A stretch of 64,000 bases of DNA from Aquirufa lenticrescens (GCF_019916085.1 NZ_CP049834.1:2246501-2310500); one strand, 5' to 3'; positions 1-9,812 are shown, numbered from the stretch's first letter. The notes: generated from the sequence alone by a model not told the origin. Numbers and translations are program-made.

Positions 1-3000
1 TATTCTTAGCGAAAAACCCGGAGGGCTATCAGAATTTGGTCAAATTATGTTCTCTCGGCTTCATGGAGGGGATGTATTCCAAATACCCTCGGATTGATAA
101 GGAGCTCGTTTTAAAATACCACAAAGGTTTAATTGCCACAACCTGTTGTTTAGGGGCTTCTGTGCCTCAGGCCATTTTACGAGATGGTGAGGAAGCAGCG
201 GAGAAGGAATTTAAGTGGTGGTTGGATTTGTTTGGCGAAGATTATTATATCGAGGTACAAAACCACTTTATTCCAGAGCAGCAGACGGTGAATGAAGTCC
301 TATTGCGTTTTGCGAAGAAGTATAATGTGAAGGTGATTGCGTCGAATGATAGCCATTATTTGGACCAAAAAGATGCAAACGCTCACGATATTTTATTATG
401 TATTAATACCGGCGAAAAGCAGTCCACTCCTACTTACAAGGATATAGAAGGCGATTTCGATATGAAGGGAAAGCGTTTTGCTTTCTATAATGATCAATTT
501 TATTTCAAGACGACCGAGGAGATGACCAAATTATGGTCGCATGTCCCCGAAGCAATCGACAATACAAATGAGATCGTGGGTAAAGTGGAAACACTGAAGC
601 TCACCAAAGATGTGATGTTGCCTAATTTTCAAATCCCATCCACTTTCTTAAGTCAGGATGATTACTTGGAGCACATTACGATGGAGGGCGCGAAAAAGCG
701 CTACGTTGATATTGACCAGGTGGTGGAAGAACGTTTGCGTTTTGAGTTGCATACGATTCGGACAATGGGTTTTGCAGGTTATTTTTTAATCGTAGCCGAT
801 TTTATTAGTGCTGGACGTGATTTAGGCGTTTATGTGGGCCCAGGTCGTGGATCCGCGGCGGGTTCAGTAGTGGCTTATTGTTTGGGAATTACAAACATTG
901 ACCCCATAAAGTATAATCTCCTTTTTGAGCGTTTCTTGAATCCAGATCGGAAGTCCTTACCCGATATTGATACGGACTTTGATGATGAAGGCCGCCAAAA
1001 AGTGATCGACTACGTCGTAGATAAATATGGTAAAAACCAAGTAGCGCACATCGCGACCTATGGTACGATGGCAGCGAAAATGTCCATTAAAGACGTTTCT
1101 CGCGTTCTAGACCTACCCTTGCAGGAATCCAATGCCTTAGCGAAACTGGTTCCAGAGAAACCGAAAATTACATTGGACCGTATTTTCAATGCGGCTTTGA
1201 CCGGAGATAAGAGTTTAGCAGACAAGGAGGGACTTAATCCAGAGGAATTAGAGCAAGTAAAGGAATTGCGTCGCATCAAAGAATCCGGTGGATTGCCGGC
1301 GACCGTTATAGAGAATGCGTTGATTTTAGAGGGTTCCGTTCGGGGAACGGGTATTCACGCGGCGGGGATCATCATTGCACCTTCTGATTTAACGGATATT
1401 TTGCCGGTAGCTACTTCGAAAGATGTGAGTCTATTGATTACGCAATACGACGGTTCGGTGATTGAAAATGCGGGTGTAATTAAGATGGACTTTTTGGGCT
1501 TAAAAACCCTCTCTATCTTGAAAGAGGCCGTTCGCCTGATTAAGCAGAACCACAACGAGACGATCATCTTGGATGATCTTCCTTTGGATGATAAAACAAC
1601 CTACGAATTATACCAAAGAGCTGAAACGAACGGTACCTTTCAATTTGAATCCCCTGGGATGCAGAAACACTTGCGTGATCTGAAGCCCGATCAATTCTCG
1701 GATTTGATTGCGATGAATGCCTTGTTCCGTCCAGGTCCGATGGTCTATATTCCGAATTACATTGCCCGAAAACACGGTCGCGAGAAGATTGAATACGATT
1801 TACCAGAAATGGAAGAGTATTTGAGCGATACCTATGGAATTACGGTGTACCAAGAGCAGGTAATGCTTCTCTCTCAGAAGCTGGCGAATTTCACGAAAGG
1901 TGACGCCGACGTACTTCGCAAGGCGATGGGTAAAAAAGACAAGGCCACCATCGATAAGATGAAGGGTAAGTTTATGGAAGGTGGTGCGGCGAATAATCAC
2001 CCCGTGGATAAGTTGGATAAAATTTGGACGGACTGGGAAGCTTTTGCTCAATATGCCTTTAACAAATCCCACTCAACTTGCTATGGTTTAGTGGCTTATC
2101 AAACAGGTTATCTGAAAGCAAACTACCCACCAGAGTTTATGGCGGCGGTGCTTTCGAACTCCTTAGGTAACATTGAGAAGATCACCTTCTTCATGGATGA
2201 GTGCAAGCGGATGGGCTTATCTTTATTAGTCCCGGATGTAAATGAATCCTCTCGCTCGTTTGCGGTGAATAAGAAAGGCCAAATCCGTTTCGGACTAGGT
2301 GCGATCAAAGGTGTGGGTGATGCGGCGGTTGATGCAATTGTGGAAGAACGTCAGAAAAATGGCGAATACAAGGATATTTTTGACTTCGTTTCTCGAATCA
2401 ATGTGCGTCAGGTAAACAAGAAGAGCTTAGAATCGCTCGCACTTGCTGGGGCATTTGATTGTTTTACTGAAGTGGCTCGATCTCATTATTTTGCTATCGA
2501 TTCACAGGATAATACGAATTTTATTGAGAAAATTGTTCGCTATTCGTCCCGTATGGCAGAATTGAAGGCAGAAGCGACAGCCTCTCTTTTTGGTGAATTA
2601 GGAGCTGGAACGGGTAATGACATCGCTCAGCCTAAGATCCCTACTGCTGAACCTTGGTCTGTGATGGAGCAATTGAAGAATGAGAAGGAAGTGGTGGGCG
2701 TTTATATTTCTGGTCATCCTTTGGACGAATACAAAACAGAGATCGCTAATTTCTGTAATTCGAATACGGGTCAATTAGAATTACGTCCGAATGTAGCACA
2801 GACTTTTGCCGGTATCGTTACCAAAGTAAACGTTAGAACCTCTGCGAACGGAAATCAGTTTATGATTTTCACGATTGAGGATTATGCAGGTAACTACGAG
2901 TTTGCCTTGTTCTCGAAAGATTACATCCAGTTTGAACGTTTTATTGCACAGGATCGCCTGTTATTCATTAATGGATCGTATCAATTAAAGAATCGCCACA

Positions 3001-3299
3001 TGGATCAAATGGTCTTTAAGATTCAATCGATCGAATTATTGTCAGAAATCTTATCCGATCGAACAAAAGAGATCAAATTGCGTTTAGACTTAAATCGCTT
3101 GACTCCCGCGTTATTGGATTTATTGCAAGAGACGTTAGAGCGAAATAAAGGCGATAAGAAATTGACTTTAGAGGTGTATGACGAGCACGAGAAAATCGGA
3201 ATGGATTTTTTATCGCGTAAAATGCAGGTTAGCATCGGTAAAGGCTTGATTTCAGAGCTTAAAGAGCTTGAAAATGTGGGCTTTAAGTTAATTTCGTAA
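1..3299 (+). CDS. dnaE: DNA polymerase III alpha subunit, 5'-truncated by window edge
   Basis: Catalytic subunit of the replicative polymerase. The frame is open to the left edge (first whole codon at base 3), so the PHP start and the real start codon lie outside. Visible in order: the end of the PHP domain; the palm with the PDIDTDFDDEGR block (near 960), which carries two catalytic aspartates, and a later VIKMDFLGLK block; the thumb and fingers with NKSHSTCYGLVAYQ; a helix-hairpin-helix stretch (IRFGLGAIKGVGDAA); and a C-terminal OB fold of the kind that binds ssDNA. The roughly 1100 visible residues fit a bacterial DnaE. An in-frame TTG at base 36 is not a start, because the codons before it are also typical of DnaE. 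The gene ends at a hairpin that overlaps the trxA promoter. Very sure. Confidence 0.97.
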   Translation, partial: FLAKNPEGYQNLVKLCSLGFMEGMYSKYPRIDKELVLKYHKGLIATTCCLGASVPQAILRDGEEAAEKEFKWWLDLFGEDYYIEVQNHFIPEQQTVNEVLLRFAKKYNVKVIASNDSHYLDQKDANAHDILLCINTGEKQSTPTYKDIEGDFDMKGKRFAFYNDQFYFKTTEEMTKLWSHVPEAIDNTNEIVGKVETLKLTKDVMLPNFQIPSTFLSQDDYLEHITMEGAKKRYVDIDQVVEERLRFELHTIRTMGFAGYFLIVADFISAGRDLGVYVGPGRGSAAGSVVAYCLGITNIDPIKYNLLFERFLNPDRKSLPDIDTDFDDEGRQKVIDYVVDKYGKNQVAHIATYGTMAAKMSIKDVSRVLDLPLQESNALAKLVPEKPKITLDRIFNAALTGDKSLADKEGLNPEELEQVKELRRIKESGGLPATVIENALILEGSVRGTGIHAAGIIIAPSDLTDILPVATSKDVSLLITQYDGSVIENAGVIKMDFLGLKTLSILKEAVRLIKQNHNETIILDDLPLDDKTTYELYQRAETNGTFQFESPGMQKHLRDLKPDQFSDLIAMNALFRPGPMVYIPNYIARKHGREKIEYDLPEMEEYLSDTYGITVYQEQVMLLSQKLANFTKGDADVLRKAMGKKDKATIDKMKGKFMEGGAANNHPVDKLDKIWTDWEAFAQYAFNKSHSTCYGLVAYQTGYLKANYPPEFMAAVLSNSLGNIEKITFFMDECKRMGLSLLVPDVNESSRSFAVNKKGQIRFGLGAIKGVGDAAVDAIVEERQKNGEYKDIFDFVSRINVRQVNKKSLESLALAGAFDCFTEVARSHYFAIDSQDNTNFIEKIVRYSSRMAELKAEATASLFGELGAGTGNDIAQPKIPTAEPWSVMEQLKNEKEVVGVYISGHPLDEYKTEIANFCNSNTGQLELRPNVAQTFAGIVTKVNVRTSANGNQFMIFTIEDYAGNYEFALFSKDYIQFERFIAQDRLLFINGSYQLKNRHMDQMVFKIQSIELLSEILSDRTKEIKLRLDLNRLTPALLDLLQETLERNKGDKKLTLEVYDEHEKIGMDFLSRKMQVSIGKGLISELKELENVGFKLIS

Positions 3300-3309
3300 A
3301 AATTTTATT

Positions 3310-3339
3310 CCGGGAACTAATTGTTCTGCCGGTTTTGTT
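3310..3339 (+). terminator. Probable dnaE terminator hairpin
   Basis: CCGGGAAC (3310-3317) pairs with GTTC-tg-CCGG (3323-3332), with a 5-base loop and a 2-base bulge, and is followed by TTTTGTTTT. It lies 11 bases after the dnaE stop. Its loop contains the TTG that could serve as -33 box for trxA. Confidence 0.6.
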
Positions 3340-3348
3340 TTAATTTTG
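3321..3348 (+). promoter_or_regulatory. trxA promoter (Bacteroidota type)
   Basis: Perfect -7 element TAATTTTG at 3341-3348, with a TTG at 3321-3323 spaced 17 bases upstream. It predicts a leader of about 20 bases before the trxA ATG at 3372, and so decides against the longer in-frame start at 3321, which would lie inside the promoter. Confidence 0.7.
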
Positions 3349-3371
3349 AATTTTATAAAATATATCAAACA

Positions 3372-3695
3372 ATGGGAAAATACGTAGAGGCAACAGATGC
3401 TAATTTTCAAGAGTTAATCGGCACTGATACACCAGTTTTAGTAGATTTTTGGGCAGAGTGGTGTGGCCCTTGTAAAATGATCGGACCAATCGTGGAAGAA
3501 TTAGCGGGAGATGTTGAAGGTCAAGCGATCGTAGCAAAAATGAATGTAGATCAAAATTCAGCGGTACCTGCTTCATTAGGTATTCGTTCTATCCCTACTT
3601 TAATGGTATTTAAAAAGGGTGAAATGGTAGAACGTTTAGTGGGTGGAAATATCCCTAAGTCCGTTTTAGCTGAAACTTTATTAAAGCACGCTTAA
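3372..3695 (+). CDS. trxA: Thioredoxin
   Basis: Small cytoplasmic dithiol-disulfide reductant, normally recycled by thioredoxin reductase. From the ATG at 3372 it is 107 residues, the usual length. The active site WCGPC is at residues 30-34, the conserved Asp-Phe-Trp of strand 3 precedes it, and the cis-proline (SIPT) is at 74-75. An upstream in-frame TTG at 3321 would add 17 residues unlike thioredoxin and falls in the promoter, so it is rejected. It is transcribed alone from the promoter at 3341-3348. Its stop codon overlaps the stop of the convergent aminotransferase, and its terminator lies inside that neighbour. Confidence 0.96.
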   Translation: MGKYVEATDANFQELIGTDTPVLVDFWAEWCGPCKMIGPIVEELAGDVEGQAIVAKMNVDQNSAVPASLGIRSIPTLMVFKKGEMVERLVGGNIPKSVLAETLLKHA

Positions 3696-4897
3696 TTATT
3701 AAGCGAATAGACTTTATTCATAGCCTGTAACAAGATGTTGCAGGCTATTTTTATTTCCTCTTCCGTGATGGTCAAAGGTGGTGCAATACGAAGTGAATTA
3801 TCGCAGAATAAAAACCAATCAGTTATTAAGCCATTCAGGATACATTCGTCAATCACGGCTTTTACTGTCTTGAAATCCTGCATTTCCATCGCTAGCATAA
3901 ACCCGATTCCTCTCACTTCGTGAATAATGGGATGTTGTAACAGACTTTTGAATAGATCGCTTTTAGCCGGTATTTGAGCCATCAACTGTTCATCCATGAT
4001 ATAGCGTAAGGTTGCTAATGAAGCCGCGCAAGAAACTGGATGACCACCAAAAGTCGTAATATGGCCTAATACGGGCTCAAAACTCAAGGTTCTCATCAAT
4101 GTTTCATTCGCTAAAAAGGCCCCAATCGGCATTCCCCCTCCCATTCCTTTGGCAGTGAGAAGTATATCCGGAACAATATCCATGGGTTGAAAAGCCCAAA
4201 AAGTGCCCGTTCTCCCAAAACCCGATTGGATCTCATCTACGATTAATAAGGTCCCTGTTTTATCACATTGCTTTCGCAAAGCTTGAAAATAGGCTGCTGT
4301 TGCTGTTTTAACGCCGGCCTCTCCTGCTACAATCTCAATGATGACAGCGGCTGTTTTTTCGGTTATTTTAGATAGATTAGCTAGGCATCCGTGGTGAATA
4401 TGGCGAATGTCAGGTAACAAAGGACGAAAGGCATTTTTAAAATTCTCATCTCCCGCGATAGATAAGGCTCCTTGACTTGCACCATGGTAAGCGTTAAAAC
4501 AGGAGATGAATTCAGTTCTGCCCGTATAACGTTTTGCTAATTTCATGGCTCCCTCCACTGCTTCTGTTCCTGAATTCGTGAAATAGACTTGATTTAAGTG
4601 TTCGGATCCGGTGGATTTAACTAATGCTTCAGCGAGTTGTACTTGAGGACTTTGGATATATTCACCATATACCATTAGGTGCATATAGGCATCCACTTGG
4701 TCTTTAATGGCTTTAATGACGGCTGGATTTCGGTGTCCTACATTCGAAACGGCAATTCCAGAGATCAAATCCATATAAGATTTTCCCTGTGTATCGTACA
4801 TATACACGCCTTCCGCCTTGGTTATTTCTAATGCCAAAGGTGCGTCCGAGGTAGGCGCCATAAATTTTTGGAAGAGCTGTCGATGCGTGAATCCCAT
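3692..4897 (-). CDS. Class III (ornithine/acetylornithine-like) PLP aminotransferase
   Basis: 401-residue fold-type I aminotransferase of class III, the family of acetylornithine, ornithine and 4-aminobutyrate transaminases; the substrate cannot be told from sequence. Visible: FTNSGTEAVEGAMKLA (106-121), which binds the PLP phosphate; the AYHG motif near 136; LLIVDEIQSGFGRTG with the PLP-ring Asp at 221; and the Schiff-base lysine K250 in LTAKGMGGGMPIGA. No arg or put genes are adjacent, so context does not help. The start ATG at 4897 sits only 6 bases from a perfect -7 element, suggesting a leaderless or nearly leaderless message. The 3' end overlaps trxA by four bases, convergently. Confidence 0.9.
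   Translation of the reverse strand: MGFTHRQLFQKFMAPTSDAPLALEITKAEGVYMYDTQGKSYMDLISGIAVSNVGHRNPAVIKAIKDQVDAYMHLMVYGEYIQSPQVQLAEALVKSTGSEHLNQVYFTNSGTEAVEGAMKLAKRYTGRTEFISCFNAYHGASQGALSIAGDENFKNAFRPLLPDIRHIHHGCLANLSKITEKTAAVIIEIVAGEAGVKTATAAYFQALRKQCDKTGTLLIVDEIQSGFGRTGTFWAFQPMDIVPDILLTAKGMGGGMPIGAFLANETLMRTLSFEPVLGHITTFGGHPVSCAASLATLRYIMDEQLMAQIPAKSDLFKSLLQHPIIHEVRGIGFMLAMEMQDFKTVKAVIDECILNGLITDWFLFCDNSLRIAPPLTITEEEIKIACNILLQAMNKVYSLNN
3720..3752 (+). terminator. trxA terminator inside the convergent gene
   Basis: A 13-bp stem (3720-3732 with 3736-3748, one G-T pair, loop aga) followed by a short T run. It serves trxA but lies within the last codons of the minus-strand aminotransferase. Confidence 0.65.
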
Positions 4898-4903
4898 AGC
4901 CTA

Positions 4904-4911
4904 CAAAATTA
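4904..4911 (-). promoter_or_regulatory. -7 element of the aminotransferase promoter
   Basis: Plus-strand CAAAATTA is TAATTTTG on the minus strand, a perfect TAnnTTTG. Only 6 bases separate it from the ATG at 4897, so transcription should begin at or next to the start codon. No clear TTG box is seen at the right distance. Confidence 0.55.
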
Positions 4912-4974
4912 CGTTAATTCTTGTTAAGTGCTCGCCGTTCGTCAAATTATTCATTTCAATTAGCCTCTTTCGAG

Positions 4975-4982
4975 TACTTTTG
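4975..4982 (+). promoter_or_regulatory. -7 element of the DUF5686 gene promoter
   Basis: TACTTTTG matches TAnnTTTG. It ends 4 bases before the ATG at 4987, again predicting a message with almost no leader. It also decides the start, since the longer frame from 4921 would begin upstream of the promoter. Confidence 0.55.
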
Positions 4983-4986
4983 TTTT

Positions 4987-7509
4987 ATGAAACCACTTTT
5001 ACTCCTTTTATGTACGTGCATCGGCCTTCAGGCTCAGACACTCAGCGGAACCATTCGGTCAAACAAAGGCGAATTGATGCCATTTTCATCGATTTGGGTG
5101 ACTAATCTTAATAAAGGAACCCTAGCTAATGAGGAGGGCAAATATGCGATTCAATTGCCCAAAGGAGAACACGAGGTGGTTTTTCGTTTTTTGGGACATA
5201 CCCCTAAATCACATAAAGTTAATTTATCAGGAGATTTGTCGCTTGATGTAGTTCTAGCGGAAGAAACTGTAACTCTTCAAGATGTAAATGTTGGCGGCTT
5301 AAAAGAGGATCCAGCCATTGGTATGATGCGCCGGATGATTTCCATGGCCCCATTTCATTTGAAAGAAATTGATCGCTATGCTGCCAAAGGATATGTCAAA
5401 GGTGCCGGTAAAATTACTTCCATTTCTAAAGTGATGAATGCCCTCATAGGAAAGAAGATGGAAAAAGAAGCGGGTATTAAAGTGGGTTCTACCTATGTGT
5501 TAGAAGGGATTAATCAGATTACCTATACTCGTCCAAATAAGATAGACGAGAAAGTATTGTCTAATCGAAATAACCTTCCCGCTGTCCTAAAGAATTCAGG
5601 AGCTCCTAATTTACGTATTACACAAACCAATTTTTATCAACCTAAGGTGTGGGGTTCCTTAATCTCCCCTATCTCACCATCGGCATTTTCGTTTTATCAT
5701 TTTGCCTATTTAGGTAGTTTTCAGTTGAATGGCCAAACGGTTTCTAAGATTCAAGTCAAGCCTAAATCAACTTCAGATGACTTATTTGAAGGTACACTTT
5801 CTATTGTAGAAGACACTTGGAGTATCTATTCCTTTAGTTTAGCTTTTCGTAATTCACAAGGGTATTATACATTTCAACAGCAAAATGCCCTTTTTCAAGG
5901 CGTTTGGATGCCAGTTAATTATGATGTGAATGTCAATTTTGATGCCATGGGTTTTGGGGCAACATTCCGCTACATAACCCAGGTGAAAGAGTATTCTATA
6001 AAAGTAAATCCTGCTTTTGTGGTGAAGCCTACGATTATTGAAGAGCGTTTGCATAAGGATTGGGCGAAAGAAATCAATAAGGAAAAGATTACAACTCCTA
6101 AACTGGCTTTGGGAAAAGAATTGACGCGTAAAAAGCTGAAGAAGGTGTTAAAAGAAATAGATAAAGAAGAGAAAAAAGAGGAGTTTAGTTCGGATTATAC
6201 AATTACGGTAGATTCTTCTGCTGCCATAAAAAAGGAGGAATATTGGGAGGCAGAACGCCAAGTTCCATTGACAGAGGCTGAGGTCAAAGGTTATAAGGAA
6301 GCAGATAGTCTTTCTGTTCAAGATGAGAAAAAGCGTTTAAAGGATTCAGTAAATGCCTTGCCTCGATTCCGCTATGGAGATATTTGGTCTGGTCGTATTT
6401 ATAATTATGGTCAAAAAGGCCTAGGTGCCAGACTAGCACTGAGTGGTTTTCAAAATGGATATAATGCCGTAGATGGTTATTCGTTAGGTCGAGGTGTAGA
6501 CTATCGTTATACCTATAAATTGTCGGATTATTGGGGGTCTGGATTTGATGTTCGTTATGCTTTCTCTAGAAAAGCATGGAACGGATCCGCTTACGTGGAA
6601 CGTAATTGGGATGAGAACCGCCAACGAATACATCTTTCTGGTGGTTCAGCGATTCAACAAATAAATTCAACAGAACCAGTTCCTGCCATCGTTAACCTCT
6701 ATTATGCCTTATTCTTATCACAGAATTATTTGAAGTTGTACCAAAAAGATTTCGTAAAGCTTACCTATGGTATGCAAATGAGTTCTAAGTGGAATCTAAA
6801 TACGACTTTAGAATTTCGATCTCGAACCAGTTTAGAGAATCACGAAGAGAATGGGTTTTTCTACAAAGAACGTCGTTTTGAATCCAACGGCCTTCCTTTT
6901 GCTACAAGTAAGCAATGGTATGGCTCGCTTATTTTTAGATATCAACCTTTCGCCACTTGGAGGAGATATAATGGATCTCGTAGATTGTCTAATGAGGTAG
7001 GCCCTACTATTACAGGTGCATATGAACAGGCTTTTGGAGATGATACATATAATAAAGTATCTCTACAGGTTTCTCAATCAATTTCATTAGCTAACTGGGG
7101 TGAATTTAATTACCGAATCACGGCTGCTCATTTCATTAATAAGCCTTCTTTACTAGTAGATTATCAACATTTTAAGGGGAATGAAGTTAATGTTTCGACC
7201 GTTAGTTCTAGTTTTTTAGCACTTCCTTATTATTCCCTTTCGAATTCTGGAGATCATTTTAAGGCATTTATCACTTGGGAGCCGAGAAAATTTGTGTTAA
7301 CCCAAAATGCTTTTCTATCTCTATATGGGCTAAAGGAAAAAGTGGGCTACTCCTATCTTCAGACTGCTGTTAATTCTCAAGTTATTCATTACCAAGAGTT
7401 TAGTTATGGCTTAACTGGGATAGGTAAAATTTTAGGTCTAGATTTAGTCTATCCAATGGGAAATGTGGTGCCTGAAAAATGGAAAGTTCTAGTCAGATTG
7501 CCTTTCTAA
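4987..7509 (+). CDS. DUF5686 protein with carboxypeptidase-like regulatory domain
   Basis: 840-residue exported protein from the ATG at 4987, with a signal peptide (MKPLLLLLCTCIGLQAQ). Residues from about 18 to 105 form a carboxypeptidase-regulatory-like beta-sandwich (start TLSGTIRSNKGELMPFSSIW), as found at the N-terminus of SusC-type proteins. The rest matches the Bacteroidota family DUF5686, with many aromatic, alternating strands up to a C-terminal Phe, which suggests an outer-membrane beta-barrel (inference). A charged stretch rich in Lys and Glu lies near residues 370-400. The function is unknown. A paralogue without the N-terminal domain lies at 13918-16215. It appears to be its own transcription unit, ending at a hairpin before hppA. 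Confidence 0.85.
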   Translation: MKPLLLLLCTCIGLQAQTLSGTIRSNKGELMPFSSIWVTNLNKGTLANEEGKYAIQLPKGEHEVVFRFLGHTPKSHKVNLSGDLSLDVVLAEETVTLQDVNVGGLKEDPAIGMMRRMISMAPFHLKEIDRYAAKGYVKGAGKITSISKVMNALIGKKMEKEAGIKVGSTYVLEGINQITYTRPNKIDEKVLSNRNNLPAVLKNSGAPNLRITQTNFYQPKVWGSLISPISPSAFSFYHFAYLGSFQLNGQTVSKIQVKPKSTSDDLFEGTLSIVEDTWSIYSFSLAFRNSQGYYTFQQQNALFQGVWMPVNYDVNVNFDAMGFGATFRYITQVKEYSIKVNPAFVVKPTIIEERLHKDWAKEINKEKITTPKLALGKELTRKKLKKVLKEIDKEEKKEEFSSDYTITVDSSAAIKKEEYWEAERQVPLTEAEVKGYKEADSLSVQDEKKRLKDSVNALPRFRYGDIWSGRIYNYGQKGLGARLALSGFQNGYNAVDGYSLGRGVDYRYTYKLSDYWGSGFDVRYAFSRKAWNGSAYVERNWDENRQRIHLSGGSAIQQINSTEPVPAIVNLYYALFLSQNYLKLYQKDFVKLTYGMQMSSKWNLNTTLEFRSRTSLENHEENGFFYKERRFESNGLPFATSKQWYGSLIFRYQPFATWRRYNGSRRLSNEVGPTITGAYEQAFGDDTYNKVSLQVSQSISLANWGEFNYRITAAHFINKPSLLVDYQHFKGNEVNVSTVSSSFLALPYYSLSNSGDHFKAFITWEPRKFVLTQNAFLSLYGLKEKVGYSYLQTAVNSQVIHYQEFSYGLTGIGKILGLDLVYPMGNVVPEKWKVLVRLPF

Positions 7510-7519
7510 TTGTTTATTT

Positions 7520-7553
7520 GCACACATTTACCTAAATTGTGCTAAATTTTTTT
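7520..7553 (+). terminator. Probable terminator of the DUF5686 gene
   Basis: GCACA-c-ATTT (7520-7529) pairs with AAAT-TGTGC (7534-7542) around a 4-base loop and is followed by a run of seven T. It lies 10 bases after the stop codon. No perfect TAnnTTTG was found for hppA just downstream. Confidence 0.55.
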
Positions 7554-7575
7554 GGAATAATCTAAATCAACCTTT

Positions 7576-9762
7576 ATGAATCAAATTGTTTACTTAGTTC
7601 CTGCTTTTGGTTTAGTAGGATTGCTGTACACAGCATGGAAGTTTAACTGGGTATCTAAACAGGATGCCGGTAATGAAAAAATGCAAGAGTTGGCTGGTTA
7701 TATCGCAGATGGTGCGATTGCCTTCTTAAAAGCAGAATGGAAAATTTTAACCTATTTCGCGATTCCAACCGCTATTTTATTAGCTTGGTTAGGATCACAA
7801 GAGGGAACACCGGAAAATCCGATTCACTCCTCCCCTTTAATTGCAGTAGCATTTTTAATCGGTGCAGTTTTCTCTGCTACCGCAGGTTATATCGGTATGA
7901 TCGTAGCTACTAAAGCAAACGTTCGTACTGCTGAAGCAGCAAGAACTTCTTTAGCAAAAGCTTTGAATGTTTCTTTCACAGGTGGATCCGTAATGGGAAT
8001 GGGAGTAGCTGGTTTAGCTATCTTAGGTCTAGGCGGTTTATTTATTGCATTCTACCAAATCTTCGCACAAGGTCAAGCATTGACTTCAGTAGAGATGAAA
8101 ACGGCGATCGAAGTATTAGCTGGATTCTCTTTAGGAGCTGAGTCTATCGCTTTATTTGCGCGTGTAGGTGGAGGTATTTATACGAAAGCAGCTGACGTAG
8201 GTGCTGACTTAGTAGGTAAAGTAGAAGCAGGTATCCCGGAGGATGATGTGCGTAACCCTGCCACTATCGCTGATAACGTAGGTGATAACGTAGGTGACGT
8301 AGCCGGTATGGGAGCTGACTTATTTGGTTCTTATGTAGCGACTATCTTAGCGACTATGGTATTAGGTCAAGAAATTTCTGTTACAGATAATTACGGAGGT
8401 TTCTCTCCTGTCTTATTACCGATGTTAATTGCAGGTGTAGGTTTACTAGCTTCGTTAGTTTCGACTTTCTTTGTTCGTATCTCTAGTGAAACTTCATCAG
8501 TTCAAAATGCATTGAACGTAGGTAACTACACTTCTATTGCGATTACATTCGTAACGTCTTACTTCTTAGTGAAGAATATCTTACCAGAGTATTTAACACT
8601 TCGTGGTACCACTTTCACTTCAATGGATGTGTTTTATGCGATTATCGTCGGTTTAGTGGTAGGTACTTTAATGTCGATCATTACAGAATACTATACAGCT
8701 ATGGGCAAGCGTCCAGTTGATTCAATCGTTCAAAAATCAGGTACTGGTCATGCGACTAACATCATTGGTGGTTTAGCAGTAGGTATGGAATCAACGGTAT
8801 TGCCAATTTTAGTGTTAGCCGCTGGTATCATCGGTTCATATCACTTTGCAGGAATTTACGGTGTGTCAATCGCAGCAGCAGGTATGATGGCTACAACAGC
8901 GATGCAATTAGCAATTGATGCTTTCGGTCCTATCGCTGATAACGCGGGTGGTATTGCTGAGATGTCTCAATTACCAAGTGAAGTACGTGATCGCACGGAT
9001 AACTTAGATGCGGTAGGTAATACGACAGCTGCAACGGGTAAAGGTTTTGCTATTGCTTCTGCAGCTTTGACTTCATTAGCTTTATTTGCAGCGTTCGTAG
9101 GTATTGCTGGTATTAGCCACATCGATATTTATAAAGCAGATGTTTTAGCCGGTTTATTTGTAGGTGGAATGATTCCATTTATCTTCTCTGCTTTATGCAT
9201 CTCAGCAGTAGGTAAAGCAGCGATGGAAATGGTGAACGAGGTTCGTCGTCAATTCCGTGAGATTCCAGGTATCATGGAATACAAAGCGAAACCAGAATAC
9301 GAGAAGTGTGTAGCTATTTCAACTGAAGCTTCTATTCGCCAAATGATCCTACCAGGTGCAATTGCTTTGATTGTTCCGGTTTTAGTAGGATTTACAATGG
9401 GACCAGAAGTATTAGGAGGCCTGTTAGCAGGTGTAACGGTTTCAGGTGTATTGATGGGTATTTTCCAATCGAATGCAGGTGGAGCTTGGGATAATGCTAA
9501 GAAGTCATTTGAGAAAGGTGTGTTGATCGATGGTCAAACGTATAAGAAAGGTTCTGAGCCTCATAAAGCGGCTGTGACGGGTGATACCGTGGGTGATCCA
9601 TTCAAAGATACATCAGGTCCATCTATGAACATCTTGATTAAATTGATGTCCATCGTTTCATTAGTGATTGCCCCTTACATTCACGTAGGAGATAACGATC
9701 ACGCGTCTGCAACGAAGATGGAGAAAGCTCCTATCGTGAAAGCGATCGTGGCGAAGAAATAG
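7576..9762 (+). CDS. hppA: Membrane-bound ion-pumping pyrophosphatase, K+-dependent type
   Basis: Integral membrane pump that couples pyrophosphate hydrolysis to export of H+ or Na+. It has 728 residues and about 16 hydrophobic segments. The pyrophosphate-binding block [11 protein letters not shown] lies near residue 206, followed by [20 protein letters not shown] with its Asp cluster, and the second acidic site ([14 protein letters not shown]) is near residue 450. The segment [10 protein letters not shown] near 480 has Ala and Gly where K+-independent enzymes have Lys and Thr, so this is the K+-dependent subfamily. Whether the ion is H+ or Na+ cannot be settled by eye. Monocistronic, ending at a strong bidirectional terminator. 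Confidence 0.95.
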   Translation: MNQIVYLVPAFGLVGLLYTAWKFNWVSKQDAGNEKMQELAGYIADGAIAFLKAEWKILTYFAIPTAILLAWLGSQEGTPENPIHSSPLIAVAFLIGAVFSATAGYIGMIVATKANVRTAEAARTSLAKALNVSFTGGSVMGMGVAGLAILGLGGLFIAFYQIFAQGQALTSVEMKTAIEVLAGFSLGAESIALFARVGGGIYTKAADVGADLVGKVEAGIPEDDVRNPATIADNVGDNVGDVAGMGADLFGSYVATILATMVLGQEISVTDNYGGFSPVLLPMLIAGVGLLASLVSTFFVRISSETSSVQNALNVGNYTSIAITFVTSYFLVKNILPEYLTLRGTTFTSMDVFYAIIVGLVVGTLMSIITEYYTAMGKRPVDSIVQKSGTGHATNIIGGLAVGMESTVLPILVLAAGIIGSYHFAGIYGVSIAAAGMMATTAMQLAIDAFGPIADNAGGIAEMSQLPSEVRDRTDNLDAVGNTTAATGKGFAIASAALTSLALFAAFVGIAGISHIDIYKADVLAGLFVGGMIPFIFSALCISAVGKAAMEMVNEVRRQFREIPGIMEYKAKPEYEKCVAISTEASIRQMILPGAIALIVPVLVGFTMGPEVLGGLLAGVTVSGVLMGIFQSNAGGAWDNAKKSFEKGVLIDGQTYKKGSEPHKAAVTGDTVGDPFKDTSGPSMNILIKLMSIVSLVIAPYIHVGDNDHASATKMEKAPIVKAIVAKK

Positions 9763-9784
9763 TCTTCTATTTTATTAGGCATAA

Positions 9785-9812
9785 AAAAAGCCCCGCAATT
9801 GCGGGGCTTTTT
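9785..9812. terminator. Bidirectional terminator between hppA and rplY
   Basis: Perfect 14-base arms (9785-9798 and 9799-9812) centred on AATT: a GCCCCGC stem flanked by A5 and T5, so it works for both convergent transcripts. Confidence 0.9.
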
